Origin: Thiotrichaceae bacterium
GTDB lineage: Bacteria > Pseudomonadota > Gammaproteobacteria > Beggiatoales > Beggiatoaceae
Direction of reading: 5' to 3'
DNA: 64,000 nt
NCBI GenBank assembly: GCA_011391085.1
Contig: JAABRD010000019.1
Coordinates: forward strand, 30,894 to 94,893
Under the pieces are notes generated by a model, which did not search any database, was not told the DNA's origin, and saw only the letters and a list, made by a program, of their open reading frames with translations. Each line of letters opens with the position of its first letter. Within the stretch, counting starts at the first letter, position 1. The position numbers and the translations under genes are program-made. Shown piece after piece: positions 9,134 to 19,212 of this stretch.

Positions 9134-9174
9134 CTGATTTTCAAGACCGACAGTCCTGTTATTTTCAAGGTATC

Positions 9175-9204
9175 TTGACAAGTTCAGGGAAAATGTTCTA
9201 CAAT
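9175..9204 (+). promoter_or_regulatory. Likely sigma-70 promoter for hybrid kinase 1
   Basis: TTGACA (9175-9180) and TACAAT (9199-9204) with an 18-bp spacer, 145 bp before the kinase start. The two boxes are close to consensus. The transcript leader would include the palindrome at 9273-9332. Confidence 0.55.
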
Positions 9205-9272
9205 GTTTGCCAAAAGTATGCGTTAATTTATATTATATCACAAGATTTCCTATCAGATTCCCCTAAGACTCT

Positions 9273-9332
9273 CCAGGCGTTCAAAGCGTCGCTTTGAACG
9301 CCTGGTTATCTTGCTACGCTTTGAACGCCTGG
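9273..9332. repeat. Palindromic repeat, 'caaagcgtagctttga' family
   Basis: ccaggcgttcaaagcg and its complement form a hairpin at 9273-9305, and a third half-copy lies near 9318-9332. The same family occurs at 47064-47101, 55251-55284, 60799-60851, 62105-62134 and 62916-62946. It lies in the probable leader of the kinase gene. Confidence 0.75.
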
Positions 9333-9348
9333 TTAACCTGTTATTCAC

Positions 9349-12300
9349 ATGTTGCACAAACACTCTCTCGCCTATACCACCCTCATCAAAATGGGCTTTC
9401 GAATTGCCCTCGTGATTATTGCCGTAACACTGGTCAGCTACTGGCATGTCGTTTCCATTTTGGAATCTCAAACCATCGAACAACTGAAAAAGTATATTGT
9501 GGAACGTGGACACCGCGAAAGTCAGTTATTTCAATTGGCCGAAGATAACCACGTCCTTTTCAATACCGAATTTTTAGCACGTTATCAGGCAATGGGCAAT
9601 CAAGACCCTCTCGCTGAATTTAACCAATTGTTTGAACAGACTCACGATGGCCTGGTCAAAATGCGCGTTGACTATTATTCGGGTCATGCCCAAACCAATG
9701 GCTTGACAATTAAAGGAGTGTTTGGTTCGTTCTCCCCCAAAATGACGTTAACACCAAGTTTGCGGCGCGTGGCCATGATAGTGACGGACCTGTTAAGTCA
9801 ATATGGACCTGCCTGGCGGTCGCGGTTTTTTGATGCGTATGCGTTTACACCAGAAGAACTTTTTCTGGGATATTGGCCCGAAGTGTTGTGGTATCCTCAA
9901 GCTACTTCGGGATACGAAATGGCTTCCCAAGAATGGTTTTATGTGGCTGATTTACAGCATAATCCACATCGTCAAACCGTGTGGACAGGTGCTTATTATG
10001 ATGAAATTAGTAAAGTTTGGTTAGTTTCTTGTGTCACTCCTCTGGATGTGGAAGGCAAGCATCTGTTGTCGATGGGGAGTGATGTTAAACTGAGTGACTT
10101 GTTTGGTCGTACTATAGAGAACCATATTGAAGGCGCCACCAATCTGATTTTTCGCACCGACGGGCGTCTCCTCGCCCATCCAGAATATATGAAGGACATT
10201 GAGAAAACGGGGGGGTTATTTGATATGCGGCGGGATGGTAATGCCGAGTTACGTCATCTGTTTGAATTAGTGAAACAACGTCCCTCTGGTACCGTGGTCA
10301 TTGACGATTCCAAAGACAATAACTTTTTAGCGGTCACGAACATCGAGGGACCTGATTGGTATTTGGTGATCGTGTATCCCAAATCTTTATTGGCCACCCA
10401 AGCGTTTAATACAGCACGTTGGATACTGATATTAGGTATTCTGTCTCTATTATTAGAGGTCGCCATTTTATTTTGGGTGCTACGCACTCAAATTGCCCAA
10501 CCCTTGCAACGTTTTATTGAAGCCACGCAACGAATTGCCTCTGGCCATTTTGACATTCTGTTGGATACTCGCCGAGAAGATGAACTCGGTTTACTCGCCT
10601 ATTCCTTCAATCTGATGGCGGCTGGGGTTGCCAACCGTGAAATAGCCAATCAGCAAATAGAAGACGTGTGGAAAGAATATAATCATCGCCTCGAACATGA
10701 AATAGCCGAGAGAACCAGTGAACTGGCAGAAAACAACCGGCTGTTGCAACAGAAAATGGAATCGCTACGAGAAAACGAAACCCGTTATCGAATTCTCTTT
10801 GAAGAATCTCCCGTTTCGCTGTGGGAAGAAGATTTTTCAGGAGTCAAACAGGCCATAGATAAGTTACGAGAATCAGGTATCACTGACGTTAGCAGTTATT
10901 TTAAGAAGCATCCCGAAATAGTAATAGAGTACATCCCCCTGGTCAAAGTGATCGATGTTAACCAAGCCACGTTAACCTTGTACAAAGCGACCAGCAAAGA
11001 ACAATTATTAGGGAATCTCAATCATATCGTAGTCGATGCCGTGGCTGCTTTTACCGAAGAATTTTCTGCCATAGCCGAAGGTAAAACGGCCCTGTCTTTA
11101 GAAATTGACAACCTCACTTTGCAAGGCGAGGTAAAACAAATTTTGTTCAAAATGTCAGCCGTTCCAGAGTTTAACTATGCAAAGGTGTTTGTGTCCTTGG
11201 TGGATATTACCGAACGCAAACGGGCTGAACAATTTCTCCAAGAATACAATCAACGCCTCGAACAAGAAATTGCGGAACGTACCAAAGCGTTACGAGAAAG
11301 TGAAGAACGCTTTGACCTGGCTTTGCGGGGGGCAAATGATGGGTTATGGGATTGGAACATTCAGACCAATCGAACTTATCTCTCACCACGTTATTGCCAA
11401 ATCATTGGACTTCCGACCTCCAGTGAAGTGGGGCTTGAAGAATTTTTACAGTGGATTCATCCAGAAGATGCAGGCAGAGTTAATCATATTCTCCAGGCTT
11501 ATCTTAGCAAACACACACCGTCTTACGAAATCGTGTACCGGGTCAAACAGGTTGCGCGGGAAGATTACCTTTGGTTGTTATCTCGTGGCACTGCGGTATG
11601 GAATGAACAAGGGCAACCACTTCGCATGGTGGGCACCATCATGAACATCACGGCACACAAGCAAGCGGAGGCTAAATTACAAGCCGCTTTAAATGAACTC
11701 CAACGGTTTAAAACCATGTTGGACTTCACCTTAGATGGCATCTATATGGAAGATGCCCAAACATTCCAATTCTTTTATGCGAATCAAGGTGCCGTTGCCC
11801 AAGTGGGTTATACTCAGGCGGAACTTTTGCAGATGACTCCTTCAGATTTGTTAGTCAATTTCTCGTCAGAACAAATCCAAGAAATGGCTAATCGGCTTCG
11901 CAACAGTACACCCCCATCGATTACTCTCGAAGCTATCATACGACGTAAAGATGGTTCTCTCTTTCCGATTGAACTTTTTTTACAATATATTGCTATCCAC
12001 GACCAGGGTTATTTTATCGCTTTTGTCCGTGACATCACCGAACGTAAACAAGCAGAACTGGCGTTGCAAGCCGCTAAAGAAGCGGCGGAGGCAGCAAACG
12101 TGGCAAAAAGTACATTCTTGGCCAATATGAGTCATGAGTTACGCACTCCCCTCAATGGAGTTCTAGGCTACACTCAAATTCTGAGTCGGGATAAGACGTT
12201 AACCGCAAAACAACAAGAAGGGATTGGCATCATTCAACGTAGCGGAGAATATTTACTTACCTTGATTAACGACGTGTTGGACCTCTCCAAAATTGAAGCG

Positions 12301-13479
12301 GGTCGGGTCGAACTCTATCCTGTCGATATTAACTTTAGTCACTTCTTACAAGGTATCCGAGAACTGTTTCAAATGCGGGCCGAACAAAAACACATTGCGT
12401 TTATTTTTGAACCTCTCTCTCGCCTACCCACTGGAATACAGGCAGACGAGAAGAGATTACGCCAGATACTTATTAATTTGTTAGGGAACGCGGTCAAATT
12501 CACTGAGAAAGGGGGAGTCACTCTCAAAGTGGGTTATGACCCAGATAATCGGTTCCGGTTTCAAGTGGAAGACACCGGCATTGGAATTGACCAACAGGAA
12601 CTGGACCGCATCTTTCTCCCCTTTCAACAAGTCGGACACCAAAGCTACCGGGCAGAAGGCACTGGCTTAGGACTCTCTATCACCAAAAAATTGGTCGAGA
12701 TGATGGGCGGAGAATTGCGCGTCACCAGTGTTTTGGGTCAGGGTAGCACATTTTGGATAGTTTTGGATTTACCGGAAACTGATTTAATTTCTACTACGGT
12801 AGAAGAAAAACCGATGATTATTGGTTTTCAGGGACCACCCCGCAAAATTTTAGTTGTAGATGACAAATGGGAAAATCGCTTGATTCTCATCAATCTCCTA
12901 ACCTCTTTGGGCTTTGACGTGTTAGAAGCCAATCATGGCAAAGAAGGATTGGAAATGGCACAACGTTGGTCGCCCGATTTGATTTTGAGTGATTTAGTGA
13001 TGCCAGTCATGGATGGTTTTGAATTGACTCGCCAACTCCGCAACATACCGCAATTCCAAACTGTGCCAGTGATAGCCGTGTCAGCCAGCGTCTTTGACTG
13101 GCATCAGCAAGAAAGTGTGGCCGCCGGTTGCAATGATTTTGTTCCCAAACCAATTCGTACCGAGGTGTTGTTGGAAGTCTTACGCAAGCATTTGGAATTG
13201 ACTTGGATTTATGAAGAACCAGAACTCACGGTTTCAAAAGAAATTCCCGTACATTCGGAAGAGTCTGCCACCACGTTGGTAGGTCCTGCGCCGGACCAGG
13301 CAACTGAACTTTATGAATTAGTCATGATGGGTGACATCACAGGGATTCTGGACACCTTGGAGGCTTGGGAACAAACAGAATCACAATTAGGGCCGTTTAT
13401 TAGAAAATTTCGGCAGTTAGCTAAGAATTTTGAGGAGAAGCAGATGGAGGAATTGATACGGCAGTATGTCACCGACTAA
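9349..13479 (+). CDS. Hybrid sensor histidine kinase with PAS domains and receiver (kinase 1)
   Basis: A 1376-residue membrane sensor. An N-terminal membrane helix (about 15-35), a periplasmic Cache-type sensing region and a second helix (358-378) are followed by HAMP, a coiled coil, and three PAS-like segments (about 480-630, 650-775, 785-905). The kinase core has the phospho-acceptor His929 in MSHELRTPLNG and ATP-lid motifs NLLGNAVKF, DTGIGI and GTGLGLSI. A receiver domain carries the acceptor Asp1215 in SDLVMPVMDG. The last 65 or so residues are a helical tail shared with kinase 2 at 47083. The output partner is not in the window. A signal-specific role cannot be assigned. A promoter-like site lies at 9175. 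Confidence 0.93.
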   Translation: MLHKHSLAYTTLIKMGFRIALVIIAVTLVSYWHVVSILESQTIEQLKKYIVERGHRESQLFQLAEDNHVLFNTEFLARYQAMGNQDPLAEFNQLFEQTHDGLVKMRVDYYSGHAQTNGLTIKGVFGSFSPKMTLTPSLRRVAMIVTDLLSQYGPAWRSRFFDAYAFTPEELFLGYWPEVLWYPQATSGYEMASQEWFYVADLQHNPHRQTVWTGAYYDEISKVWLVSCVTPLDVEGKHLLSMGSDVKLSDLFGRTIENHIEGATNLIFRTDGRLLAHPEYMKDIEKTGGLFDMRRDGNAELRHLFELVKQRPSGTVVIDDSKDNNFLAVTNIEGPDWYLVIVYPKSLLATQAFNTARWILILGILSLLLEVAILFWVLRTQIAQPLQRFIEATQRIASGHFDILLDTRREDELGLLAYSFNLMAAGVANREIANQQIEDVWKEYNHRLEHEIAERTSELAENNRLLQQKMESLRENETRYRILFEESPVSLWEEDFSGVKQAIDKLRESGITDVSSYFKKHPEIVIEYIPLVKVIDVNQATLTLYKATSKEQLLGNLNHIVVDAVAAFTEEFSAIAEGKTALSLEIDNLTLQGEVKQILFKMSAVPEFNYAKVFVSLVDITERKRAEQFLQEYNQRLEQEIAERTKALRESEERFDLALRGANDGLWDWNIQTNRTYLSPRYCQIIGLPTSSEVGLEEFLQWIHPEDAGRVNHILQAYLSKHTPSYEIVYRVKQVAREDYLWLLSRGTAVWNEQGQPLRMVGTIMNITAHKQAEAKLQAALNELQRFKTMLDFTLDGIYMEDAQTFQFFYANQGAVAQVGYTQAELLQMTPSDLLVNFSSEQIQEMANRLRNSTPPSITLEAIIRRKDGSLFPIELFLQYIAIHDQGYFIAFVRDITERKQAELALQAAKEAAEAANVAKSTFLANMSHELRTPLNGVLGYTQILSRDKTLTAKQQEGIGIIQRSGEYLLTLINDVLDLSKIEAGRVELYPVDINFSHFLQGIRELFQMRAEQKHIAFIFEPLSRLPTGIQADEKRLRQILINLLGNAVKFTEKGGVTLKVGYDPDNRFRFQVEDTGIGIDQQELDRIFLPFQQVGHQSYRAEGTGLGLSITKKLVEMMGGELRVTSVLGQGSTFWIVLDLPETDLISTTVEEKPMIIGFQGPPRKILVVDDKWENRLILINLLTSLGFDVLEANHGKEGLEMAQRWSPDLILSDLVMPVMDGFELTRQLRNIPQFQTVPVIAVSASVFDWHQQESVAAGCNDFVPKPIRTEVLLEVLRKHLELTWIYEEPELTVSKEIPVHSEESATTLVGPAPDQATELYELVMMGDITGILDTLEAWEQTESQLGPFIRKFRQLAKNFEEKQMEELIRQYVTD

Positions 13480-13530
13480 AGCCTTAATGTCATCTAAACT
13501 AAGAAATCTCCCCGAAATTAACCGACAGGT

Positions 13531-13766
13531 GGACTAGAGGCTTCAGCCGGTAGCCAGGTAGGGTGGGCAATGTCTTTTTGTTGCCCACCATTTAGGTGGT
13601 GAAATAGGTGGGCAACGGTAAACCACGTTGCCCACCCTACAAATACTAAACGCAACCTTAAAGTGTTCCGCCCGGTGAAGCGGAAATCGTGTTGGTGATT
13701 AACTCGAAAGGGGTCAAACGCCGGCACCATGAGGATTTTGAAATGAAAACAGAAACTGAGTTTCTC
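13531..13766. repeat. Repeat-filled gap: half 'ggctttagccgg' copy, 'gtagggtgggcaa' palindrome, 'aaactgagtttct' copy
   Basis: 13531-13550 resembles one arm of the ggctttagccgg element (ggactagaggcttcagccgg). 13558-13640 is a palindrome with gtagggtgggcaatgt and acgttgcccaccctac ends. 13748-13763 is a single aaactgagtttct copy. The intervening 13641-13747 holds no recognised gene. Confidence 0.65.
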
Positions 13767-13774
13767 CCTGACCT

Positions 13775-15472
13775 TTACAACTCGTCTATCATCTCGATAA
13801 ACCCACATGGGCACTCATGCACACACACTCCGCAACCTTTGCAATAATCATAATCAAACACGTAATGCGACCCATCACTGGCCAATTCCTTGGTCTTCAA
13901 TACCGCGGAATCAGGGCACAAGGTCCAACAATTATCGCACGCTAAACAGTTCCCACACGAAAAACACCGTTGACTTTCTTTGGTAATGAGGGGGCCATGC
14001 AGGGTGGTCGTAATCTCCTCATCTCCTGTGCGCTGGTTGACAGGCAAAGTCGGTTCTTGAACCCGGGGTCCCGGTTCATAATAATTCACATTCAAGCGTT
14101 CAAACCCAATCGATTTTCCTTCTCCTTCCTCTGGCAATGCTAGAGATTGTAATTCACAAATAATCGCCCGGGCCGCCCTACGTCCATCACCGACTGCCGC
14201 GGTTACGGTGCCTGCATTCCCTGTGGCATCTCCGCCTACGTAAATGCCAGGATGGTCGACTAAACGTCCAAACCGGTCCGCTTTTAAATAGGAACGATTG
14301 CCTACCAACATTTCCATCCCCATAGGGTCAATCACTTGACCTACGGCAGGAATGACTTGGTCAACGTTTAAAATGGTCTCCGTTCCTTCAAAAGCGATGC
14401 GTTTGAGTTTACCACTGGCCTGTTTGAGTTTCTTCATGTGGACCAATTCCACGCCAACCACTCGTTCACCGCGGAGGATGAGGCGACGAATGCCGCGATA
14501 TTCATGGATAATGACACCTTCTTCTAAAGCCTCCTCCACTTCCCGCGGAATGGCCGGCATCGCTTCGGAAACGGGTACGCCAGGTCTAGGAATGGGTTTA
14601 TGAGAGATGATATGGACTTCCGAAACGCCGGCCCGTTTCATCACACGCGCCATATCTACCGCAGTATTCCCAGCCCCAATAATGGCGACACTTTTCGGCG
14701 TGGGTACCGTACCAATGTCGATCCAGCCTTTTAACAATTCCAAGCCTGAATGTAAATCGCGTGGAACCGCACCATCAATACTCCATTCGGCACTGCGTTG
14801 GGCACCGGGACCTAGAAATACGGCAGGATATTGTTGCTGTAATTCATTTAAGTGCATATCTCGTCCCAGCCGTGTCCGGGGTTTAAACGTGATACCATCG
14901 AGAGACAGGATTCTCCCCAACTCTGCATCTAAGACCGAACGGGGGAGACGATAAGGAGGTAACGCGGTGCGTAACGTGCCACCAGATTCGGTACGTTCAT
15001 CAAAAATAACCGCCCGATAGCCACCTCTGACGAGATGATAAGCGGTGGCAACACCTGCTGGACCTGCGCCCACAATAGCAATTTCTGGGGCTGATTTATC
15101 TACAGGTTTCACAGGATAAGGCCAGTTATTGGCAATCGCTTCGTCTCCTAAGAAACGTTCAACGGCGTGAATCGCAATGGGTTCATCATATTGACCACGG
15201 TTACAAGCCGCTTCACAAGGATGCGGACACACGCGGCCAGTGATAGCGGGTATCGGATTGACGGCCACCAAAGTTTCCCAAGCCAATTGATTATGACCGG
15301 CTTGAACATGCGCTAGATACGCTTGGGCATCTTCACCGGCGGGACAGGCCGAATGACAAGGGGCTGGCTGATGATGATGTTGCGGTTTTTGAACGCGCCA
15401 CGTCCCCGTTTTAAAATTGATGGAAGTGCCTGGTAAAGCATAACCACTCCGAGTTAGGATGAGTGCTGCCAT
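13775..15472 (-). CDS. GltD/DsrL-like FAD-NAD(P)H oxidoreductase with C-terminal ferredoxin domain
   Basis: A 565-residue soluble flavoprotein of the glutamate-synthase small-subunit type. The N-terminal iron-sulfur region has Cys39, Cys43, Cys82, Cys86 and Cys90. Two dinucleotide folds follow (IVGAGPAG at 133-140, IIGAGNTAVD near 270), then GGDATG of the FAD site. The C terminus adds a ferredoxin-like domain with cysteines at 503-519 (CFSCGNC, CDNCWTLCP) and 544-556 (CKGCGVCVHECP), enough for two [4Fe-4S] clusters. This layout resembles DsrL, which links NAD(P)H to reverse dissimilatory sulfite reductase in sulfur oxidisers, but no dsr genes adjoin it, so the electron partner is unknown. The ATG at 15472 has aaggtg nine bases upstream; a GTG four codons earlier would lack that site. 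Confidence 0.8.
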   Translation of the reverse strand: MAALILTRSGYALPGTSINFKTGTWRVQKPQHHHQPAPCHSACPAGEDAQAYLAHVQAGHNQLAWETLVAVNPIPAITGRVCPHPCEAACNRGQYDEPIAIHAVERFLGDEAIANNWPYPVKPVDKSAPEIAIVGAGPAGVATAYHLVRGGYRAVIFDERTESGGTLRTALPPYRLPRSVLDAELGRILSLDGITFKPRTRLGRDMHLNELQQQYPAVFLGPGAQRSAEWSIDGAVPRDLHSGLELLKGWIDIGTVPTPKSVAIIGAGNTAVDMARVMKRAGVSEVHIISHKPIPRPGVPVSEAMPAIPREVEEALEEGVIIHEYRGIRRLILRGERVVGVELVHMKKLKQASGKLKRIAFEGTETILNVDQVIPAVGQVIDPMGMEMLVGNRSYLKADRFGRLVDHPGIYVGGDATGNAGTVTAAVGDGRRAARAIICELQSLALPEEGEGKSIGFERLNVNYYEPGPRVQEPTLPVNQRTGDEEITTTLHGPLITKESQRCFSCGNCLACDNCWTLCPDSAVLKTKELASDGSHYVFDYDYCKGCGVCVHECPCGFIEMIDEL

Positions 15473-15530
15473 ATTGTGTTTCACCTTAATTGTAGAAATG
15501 AGTTGTTGGTTGTGAATTGTCGGTCGCCTA

Positions 15531-15562
15531 GAAACTCAGTTTCTTAAAAAAACTGAGTTTCT
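15531..15562. repeat. Palindromic repeat, 'aaactgagtttctt' family
   Basis: gaaactcagtttctt and its complement, separated by a few A residues, form a hairpin 59 bp upstream of the oxidoreductase start. The gap from 15473 to 16009 holds only repeats; 15563-15819 shows no open frame or family match I recognise. Confidence 0.7.
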
Positions 15563-15819
15563 TACAAACAGGTTGTCTGATTTGTTAATAGATATTTTTG
15601 AGGTCTTCTTTATGACTGGCATTCATGTTAGCCTAATGACATAATTAAGTCAACATCTATACTTATTATCTTTGTCAGTTTGGACGATAACATGGTTTAT
15701 CACAAGAACTCTTGATGGAATTGGCACAGTTACAGCCCTGTAGGGAGGGCGAACCAACGAAAGTCTAATCTCCATTATTCATTATTCATTCTCCGACGAC
15801 GATTTGTCAAGGGCAATTT

Positions 15820-15930
15820 CTCGTTCCCACGCGCCGGCGTGGGAATGCCGAGGGGCAACGCGCCAGCGTTGCGGGAACGGGACGCGGGCGCGTTGCCCAC
15901 CGCATTCCCACGCGCCCGCGTGGGAACGAG
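15820..15930. repeat. Palindromic element, 'ctcgttcccacgc' family
   Basis: The ends ctcgttcccacgcgc and its complement enclose internal GC-rich palindromes (gggcaacgcgcc / gggcgcgttgccc). Copies with other interiors lie at 25445-25553 and, partial, at 28622-28680. A fragment matching one end of the ggtagtgatgcaat element follows at 15990-16004. Confidence 0.75.
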
Positions 15931-16009
15931 ACAATAAAGTATTCGTGACGTGAGACCTCCGAGGTCTGACCGAAAGTTTCACCACTCCCTTGTGCATCAC
16001 TACCATATT

Positions 16010-18463
16010 TCACAACCAATTCCCAATCAACAAAAATGGTGACCAGTAAAACGGATGAGATTTTTTCTTTAACCATTCCTGTTGAACCTGTTGCCACACC
16101 TTCACTTTAGGCAAGTTGGGAGACTCTTTGAGAACTTGATAAAACCGTTGTATCAACTGCGCCGTGGACTCATCATCTACCGGCCATAAACTGGCTAAGA
16201 CACTATACGCCCCAGCTTTTACGGCCACGCCTGCCAAGCCCAGACTTGCCCGGTCATCGCCTTCCGCAGTTTGACAGGCACTTAACGTTAATAATTCAAC
16301 GGGCTGTTTGTCCGCCAACTGTCCCAATTTGACGAACCCTTCCAACTTATCCATCGTCAATTTGTGCGGGTCAAAGGTTAAGATAAAACTATCTCGACTT
16401 TTAGGATTGAACTGGGCGTGGGAAGCAATTAAGACCATTGAATAACGGTGCCCGGCCAATTGTTGTTGCATCTGGTCTTGAACAAATTGTTCATCCAACA
16501 ACACCTGGCTAGAGTCTGGATAAAGTTGTTGAACCGCTTCGATTTCCTTCCGCACCCCTGGCAGTGGCGGAAATTCGGGATAATGAGGATTTTGTTGAGA
16601 TAAGCCACCGAGTAGCAACCGTGCGGATTGACGAGACAACGGGCGGGCGTCGGTCAAAGTTAACCCTTGAGTGGTAGCCAGGGCATATTGTTCAATCAGA
16701 TAAGAGTGACGCTGTGAGTCATATAAAACGGCCCAAGGAATCGTCCGTAAAGCACCCTCTGGAATAATCACCAAAGTATCAATGGGGGACGTCAAGAAGC
16801 CGTCTATGGGACGAATTAACTCGTCATACAAAGGTATGGCATATTCTTTATACCCTGGGATTTTTTGTCGTAAGTCCCTACTCAAGGCTTTCGCAAAGTT
16901 ATCGATATGTTCAGGAGACGTGGTTAACAAAACGGGTTGTAAACCAGTCGGCAAATCTAGCAACATGACCACTCGTTTGGAATTGTGCAACAACAGTGGA
17001 TAGATGACCGCGGTATGGTCTCGTGCAGGCAATGGTTGTTCCAAACTCATTGGACAAGTTTGAGTGCCGGTCACACAATCATCTTGAAAATAATCGCGCA
17101 ATTCTGCATCCTTCATCCGTTCCGCAGCCAGTTGGGCATTGCGTAAATCACACTGGGCTTGCGTGGTGGGTAAAGTGCGCTGGGGTGGTAACTCACCGCA
17201 TGGAGAGGCCGGATTCTCCCGCTGAGGAGTGGTAGAGGAAGTCTTCGTAGGGGCCAGAGTAGGTGCGCTGGGTAACGTTTCACAATAGTCAATGCGCTTC
17301 TCCACCGTTTCCCTTAACAGTGCACGTTGCAACAGTAAATCGAGTAATTCACGATAAATCTGAATACTCTGTTGAAACCCGCCTAACTCTCGGCGTTGCC
17401 GACAGGATTCCAAATCTTGACGCAGTTGTTCTAAATAACTGACGGTGCGAAAATAGGTCGTGATAGCAGGTTCTAACTGACCTTGTTGAGTGAAGAGACG
17501 CGCTTTTTGGAGATACCGTAAGAGTAACGAATCTGTGTCATTGATTTCTTGGGCCACAAAAATCGCCTGTTGAAGGAGTCGTTCCGCCTCCTCATAACGC
17601 TGGGCCTTCTCATACAACTCACCTAAGTAACCCAACGCATACGATTCCGTCCGTTTATCCACCAGCCGATGTGCCATTTGCAAGGCTTGCTGGAACAGGT
17701 CAACGGGTGAAGGCAGAGTGGTCCTTGAAGTAAGCAAACGAGTTAACTGTCCCACACTGAGGAGTGCATAGGCTTTGTCATGGGAATCGGGCAATGGCTT
17801 TAAATACTCCAACGTTTGTCTTAACCACTCTTCGCTAGAAGCTGTTTCACACTGGTCGGTTTCTAGCAACCCACAAGTGGCAGCATTCGTTAAGGCTTTG
17901 GTGAGGAGGTTTACATGGTTTGCCTGTTTGGCTAAAGTGGCCGCTTGTTGATAATCTCGCAACGCGATACTCCATTCTCCATCAAGGGCCGAAACGTTTC
18001 CACGATTGATGAGTAACAGGGCCGTCACCGCGGCCTGACCCGTGGCCAATTGCAATCCCTTCTCCAAAAGGTTTGCGGGATTCGGTTGACATTCCTCACG
18101 GAGAGGTTTGGAGGAGTGAGTGACCAATGCGCACCAATAACCTAAATTGGCTAAGAAGGTGGCTTGCAAAGGCTTGTTATCCATGGTTTCGACTAACTTC
18201 AAGGCTTGGTGTAAGCGGTGAATGGCTTCGGGATAATAGCCCAGGCGTTGATAAGCCTCGGCTTGTTGACTTAACGCTAAACTGTGTGGAAGGGGTTGAG
18301 GTGATTGTACATAATGTTGAATCACTGCTTCCCATTCGGTAATGGCTTGCCGAAAATCACCGCGTTGAAAGGCTTGTTCTGCCGGCGTTAGCAGAGGTTC
18401 GGCAACGGTTGGAGGACTGAAAAGGAGGAGGTTGGTAAGAAGTAAAATAATCAAATGGGTCAT
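16010..18463 (-). CDS. Secreted TPR-CHAT protein (caspase-like protease), paralogue 1
   Basis: An 817-residue protein with an N-terminal signal peptide (about 1-21), TPR-type helical repeats over roughly residues 25-380, a low-complexity linker, and a C-terminal CHAT domain of the caspase/separase clan. The catalytic pair is visible: His682 in IASHAQF and Cys730 in TLSACQTAEGD. A conserved end motif (FYWSPFLLIGNWL) follows. CHAT proteins are cysteine peptidases; some act in defence, but TPR-CHAT proteins of filamentous bacteria are largely unstudied. The signal peptide suggests a periplasmic or secreted site. A paralogue lies at 56456. Two small unknown genes lie upstream on the same strand. 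Substrate unknown. Confidence 0.88.
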   Translation of the reverse strand: MTHLIILLLTNLLLFSPPTVAEPLLTPAEQAFQRGDFRQAITEWEAVIQHYVQSPQPLPHSLALSQQAEAYQRLGYYPEAIHRLHQALKLVETMDNKPLQATFLANLGYWCALVTHSSKPLREECQPNPANLLEKGLQLATGQAAVTALLLINRGNVSALDGEWSIALRDYQQAATLAKQANHVNLLTKALTNAATCGLLETDQCETASSEEWLRQTLEYLKPLPDSHDKAYALLSVGQLTRLLTSRTTLPSPVDLFQQALQMAHRLVDKRTESYALGYLGELYEKAQRYEEAERLLQQAIFVAQEINDTDSLLLRYLQKARLFTQQGQLEPAITTYFRTVSYLEQLRQDLESCRQRRELGGFQQSIQIYRELLDLLLQRALLRETVEKRIDYCETLPSAPTLAPTKTSSTTPQRENPASPCGELPPQRTLPTTQAQCDLRNAQLAAERMKDAELRDYFQDDCVTGTQTCPMSLEQPLPARDHTAVIYPLLLHNSKRVVMLLDLPTGLQPVLLTTSPEHIDNFAKALSRDLRQKIPGYKEYAIPLYDELIRPIDGFLTSPIDTLVIIPEGALRTIPWAVLYDSQRHSYLIEQYALATTQGLTLTDARPLSRQSARLLLGGLSQQNPHYPEFPPLPGVRKEIEAVQQLYPDSSQVLLDEQFVQDQMQQQLAGHRYSMVLIASHAQFNPKSRDSFILTFDPHKLTMDKLEGFVKLGQLADKQPVELLTLSACQTAEGDDRASLGLAGVAVKAGAYSVLASLWPVDDESTAQLIQRFYQVLKESPNLPKVKVWQQVQQEWLKKKSHPFYWSPFLLIGNWL

Positions 18464-18495
18464 AAGGTGGTTTCTTGGTGAGTGAGGGTTGAAAA

Positions 18496-18580
18496 CTGAG
18501 TTTCTGTGGTGCCAAAACCTTTGCGAAGAAACTCAGTTTCTTAAAGAAACTGAGTTTCTGTAGTGCCGTTGCGTAAGGTG
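18496..18580. repeat. 85-bp composite 'aaactgagtttctt' repeat, copy 1
   Basis: Three core palindromes joined by tgccaaaacc and tgccgttgcgtaaggtg. An 85-bp copy of equal length and about nine differences lies at 46980-47064, so the unit that spreads is longer than the core palindrome. It lies between the CHAT gene and the small gene at 18593. Confidence 0.75.
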
Positions 18581-18592
18581 AGTGACTACCAA

Positions 18593-19183
18593 TCATCGTT
18601 GCCGGTCCTCCCGCAGTAATTCCACACCATCTGGCGCAACCATAGGCAGTTGGGTACGCGACTGGTAAATTTCGGCCAAGATTCGGGCTTGTCGTTGACC
18701 AACGGCTACCAATTTTCGTGGTTTGGACCAGGAGTCATAAATGGAGGTAAGAAACTCCAAATCACCTTCATTTAAATTGATTCTCACATTGACCTCAATC
18801 CTGGAAGCCATGGCGGTAAGTTGGACCACCAGCGGCGATTGACTGAGATGATTGGCAAATTCAAATTGCAAGCCATCCAGATAACCTTGTTGATTGACCA
18901 AAGTCCACGCCCAGCGAACCATTCTACCTTTGGCCATTCGCCAAGGCAATTGATGTGAAACGGTGAAGCTTTGTAAACCTGGATTAGCCCAATTCTCTGC
19001 GGTAGGGTCCTCCACCAATTCTAGTGAATCATCGTCTTTGACCACCACGACCACATAGGTGTGATGCTGAAATATCAATTTGATGGCACTAATATCTGAA
19101 GGTAAGTCTTCATCATAGAAATATTCGACTTCTCTTAATAGACCACTGTCATTGGCCATCGTTTGAATTAACGGTTCCATCAT
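18593..19183 (-). CDS. Unknown soluble protein, about 196 residues
   Basis: I do not recognise this family with confidence. The protein is acidic, has no signal peptide or membrane helix, and its N-terminal part (IKLIFQHHTYVVVVVKDDDSLEL) reads as beta-strands followed by an acidic turn, as in small immunity-like or DUF-type proteins. I place the start at the ATG at 19183, 11 bases after a strong GGAGG (19195-19199). An in-frame ATG at 19216 would instead overlap the TGA of the preceding small gene by four bases and add 11 residues. Either way the two genes are translationally coupled or nearly so. The CHAT gene lies 130 bp downstream on the same strand. Confidence 0.6.
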   Translation of the reverse strand: MMEPLIQTMANDSGLLREVEYFYDEDLPSDISAIKLIFQHHTYVVVVVKDDDSLELVEDPTAENWANPGLQSFTVSHQLPWRMAKGRMVRWAWTLVNQQGYLDGLQFEFANHLSQSPLVVQLTAMASRIEVNVRINLNEGDLEFLTSIYDSWSKPRKLVAVGQRQARILAEIYQSRTQLPMVAPDGVELLREDRQR

Positions 19184-19212
19184 ATTCGTATATACCTCCA
19201 GAGAGAGAAATT

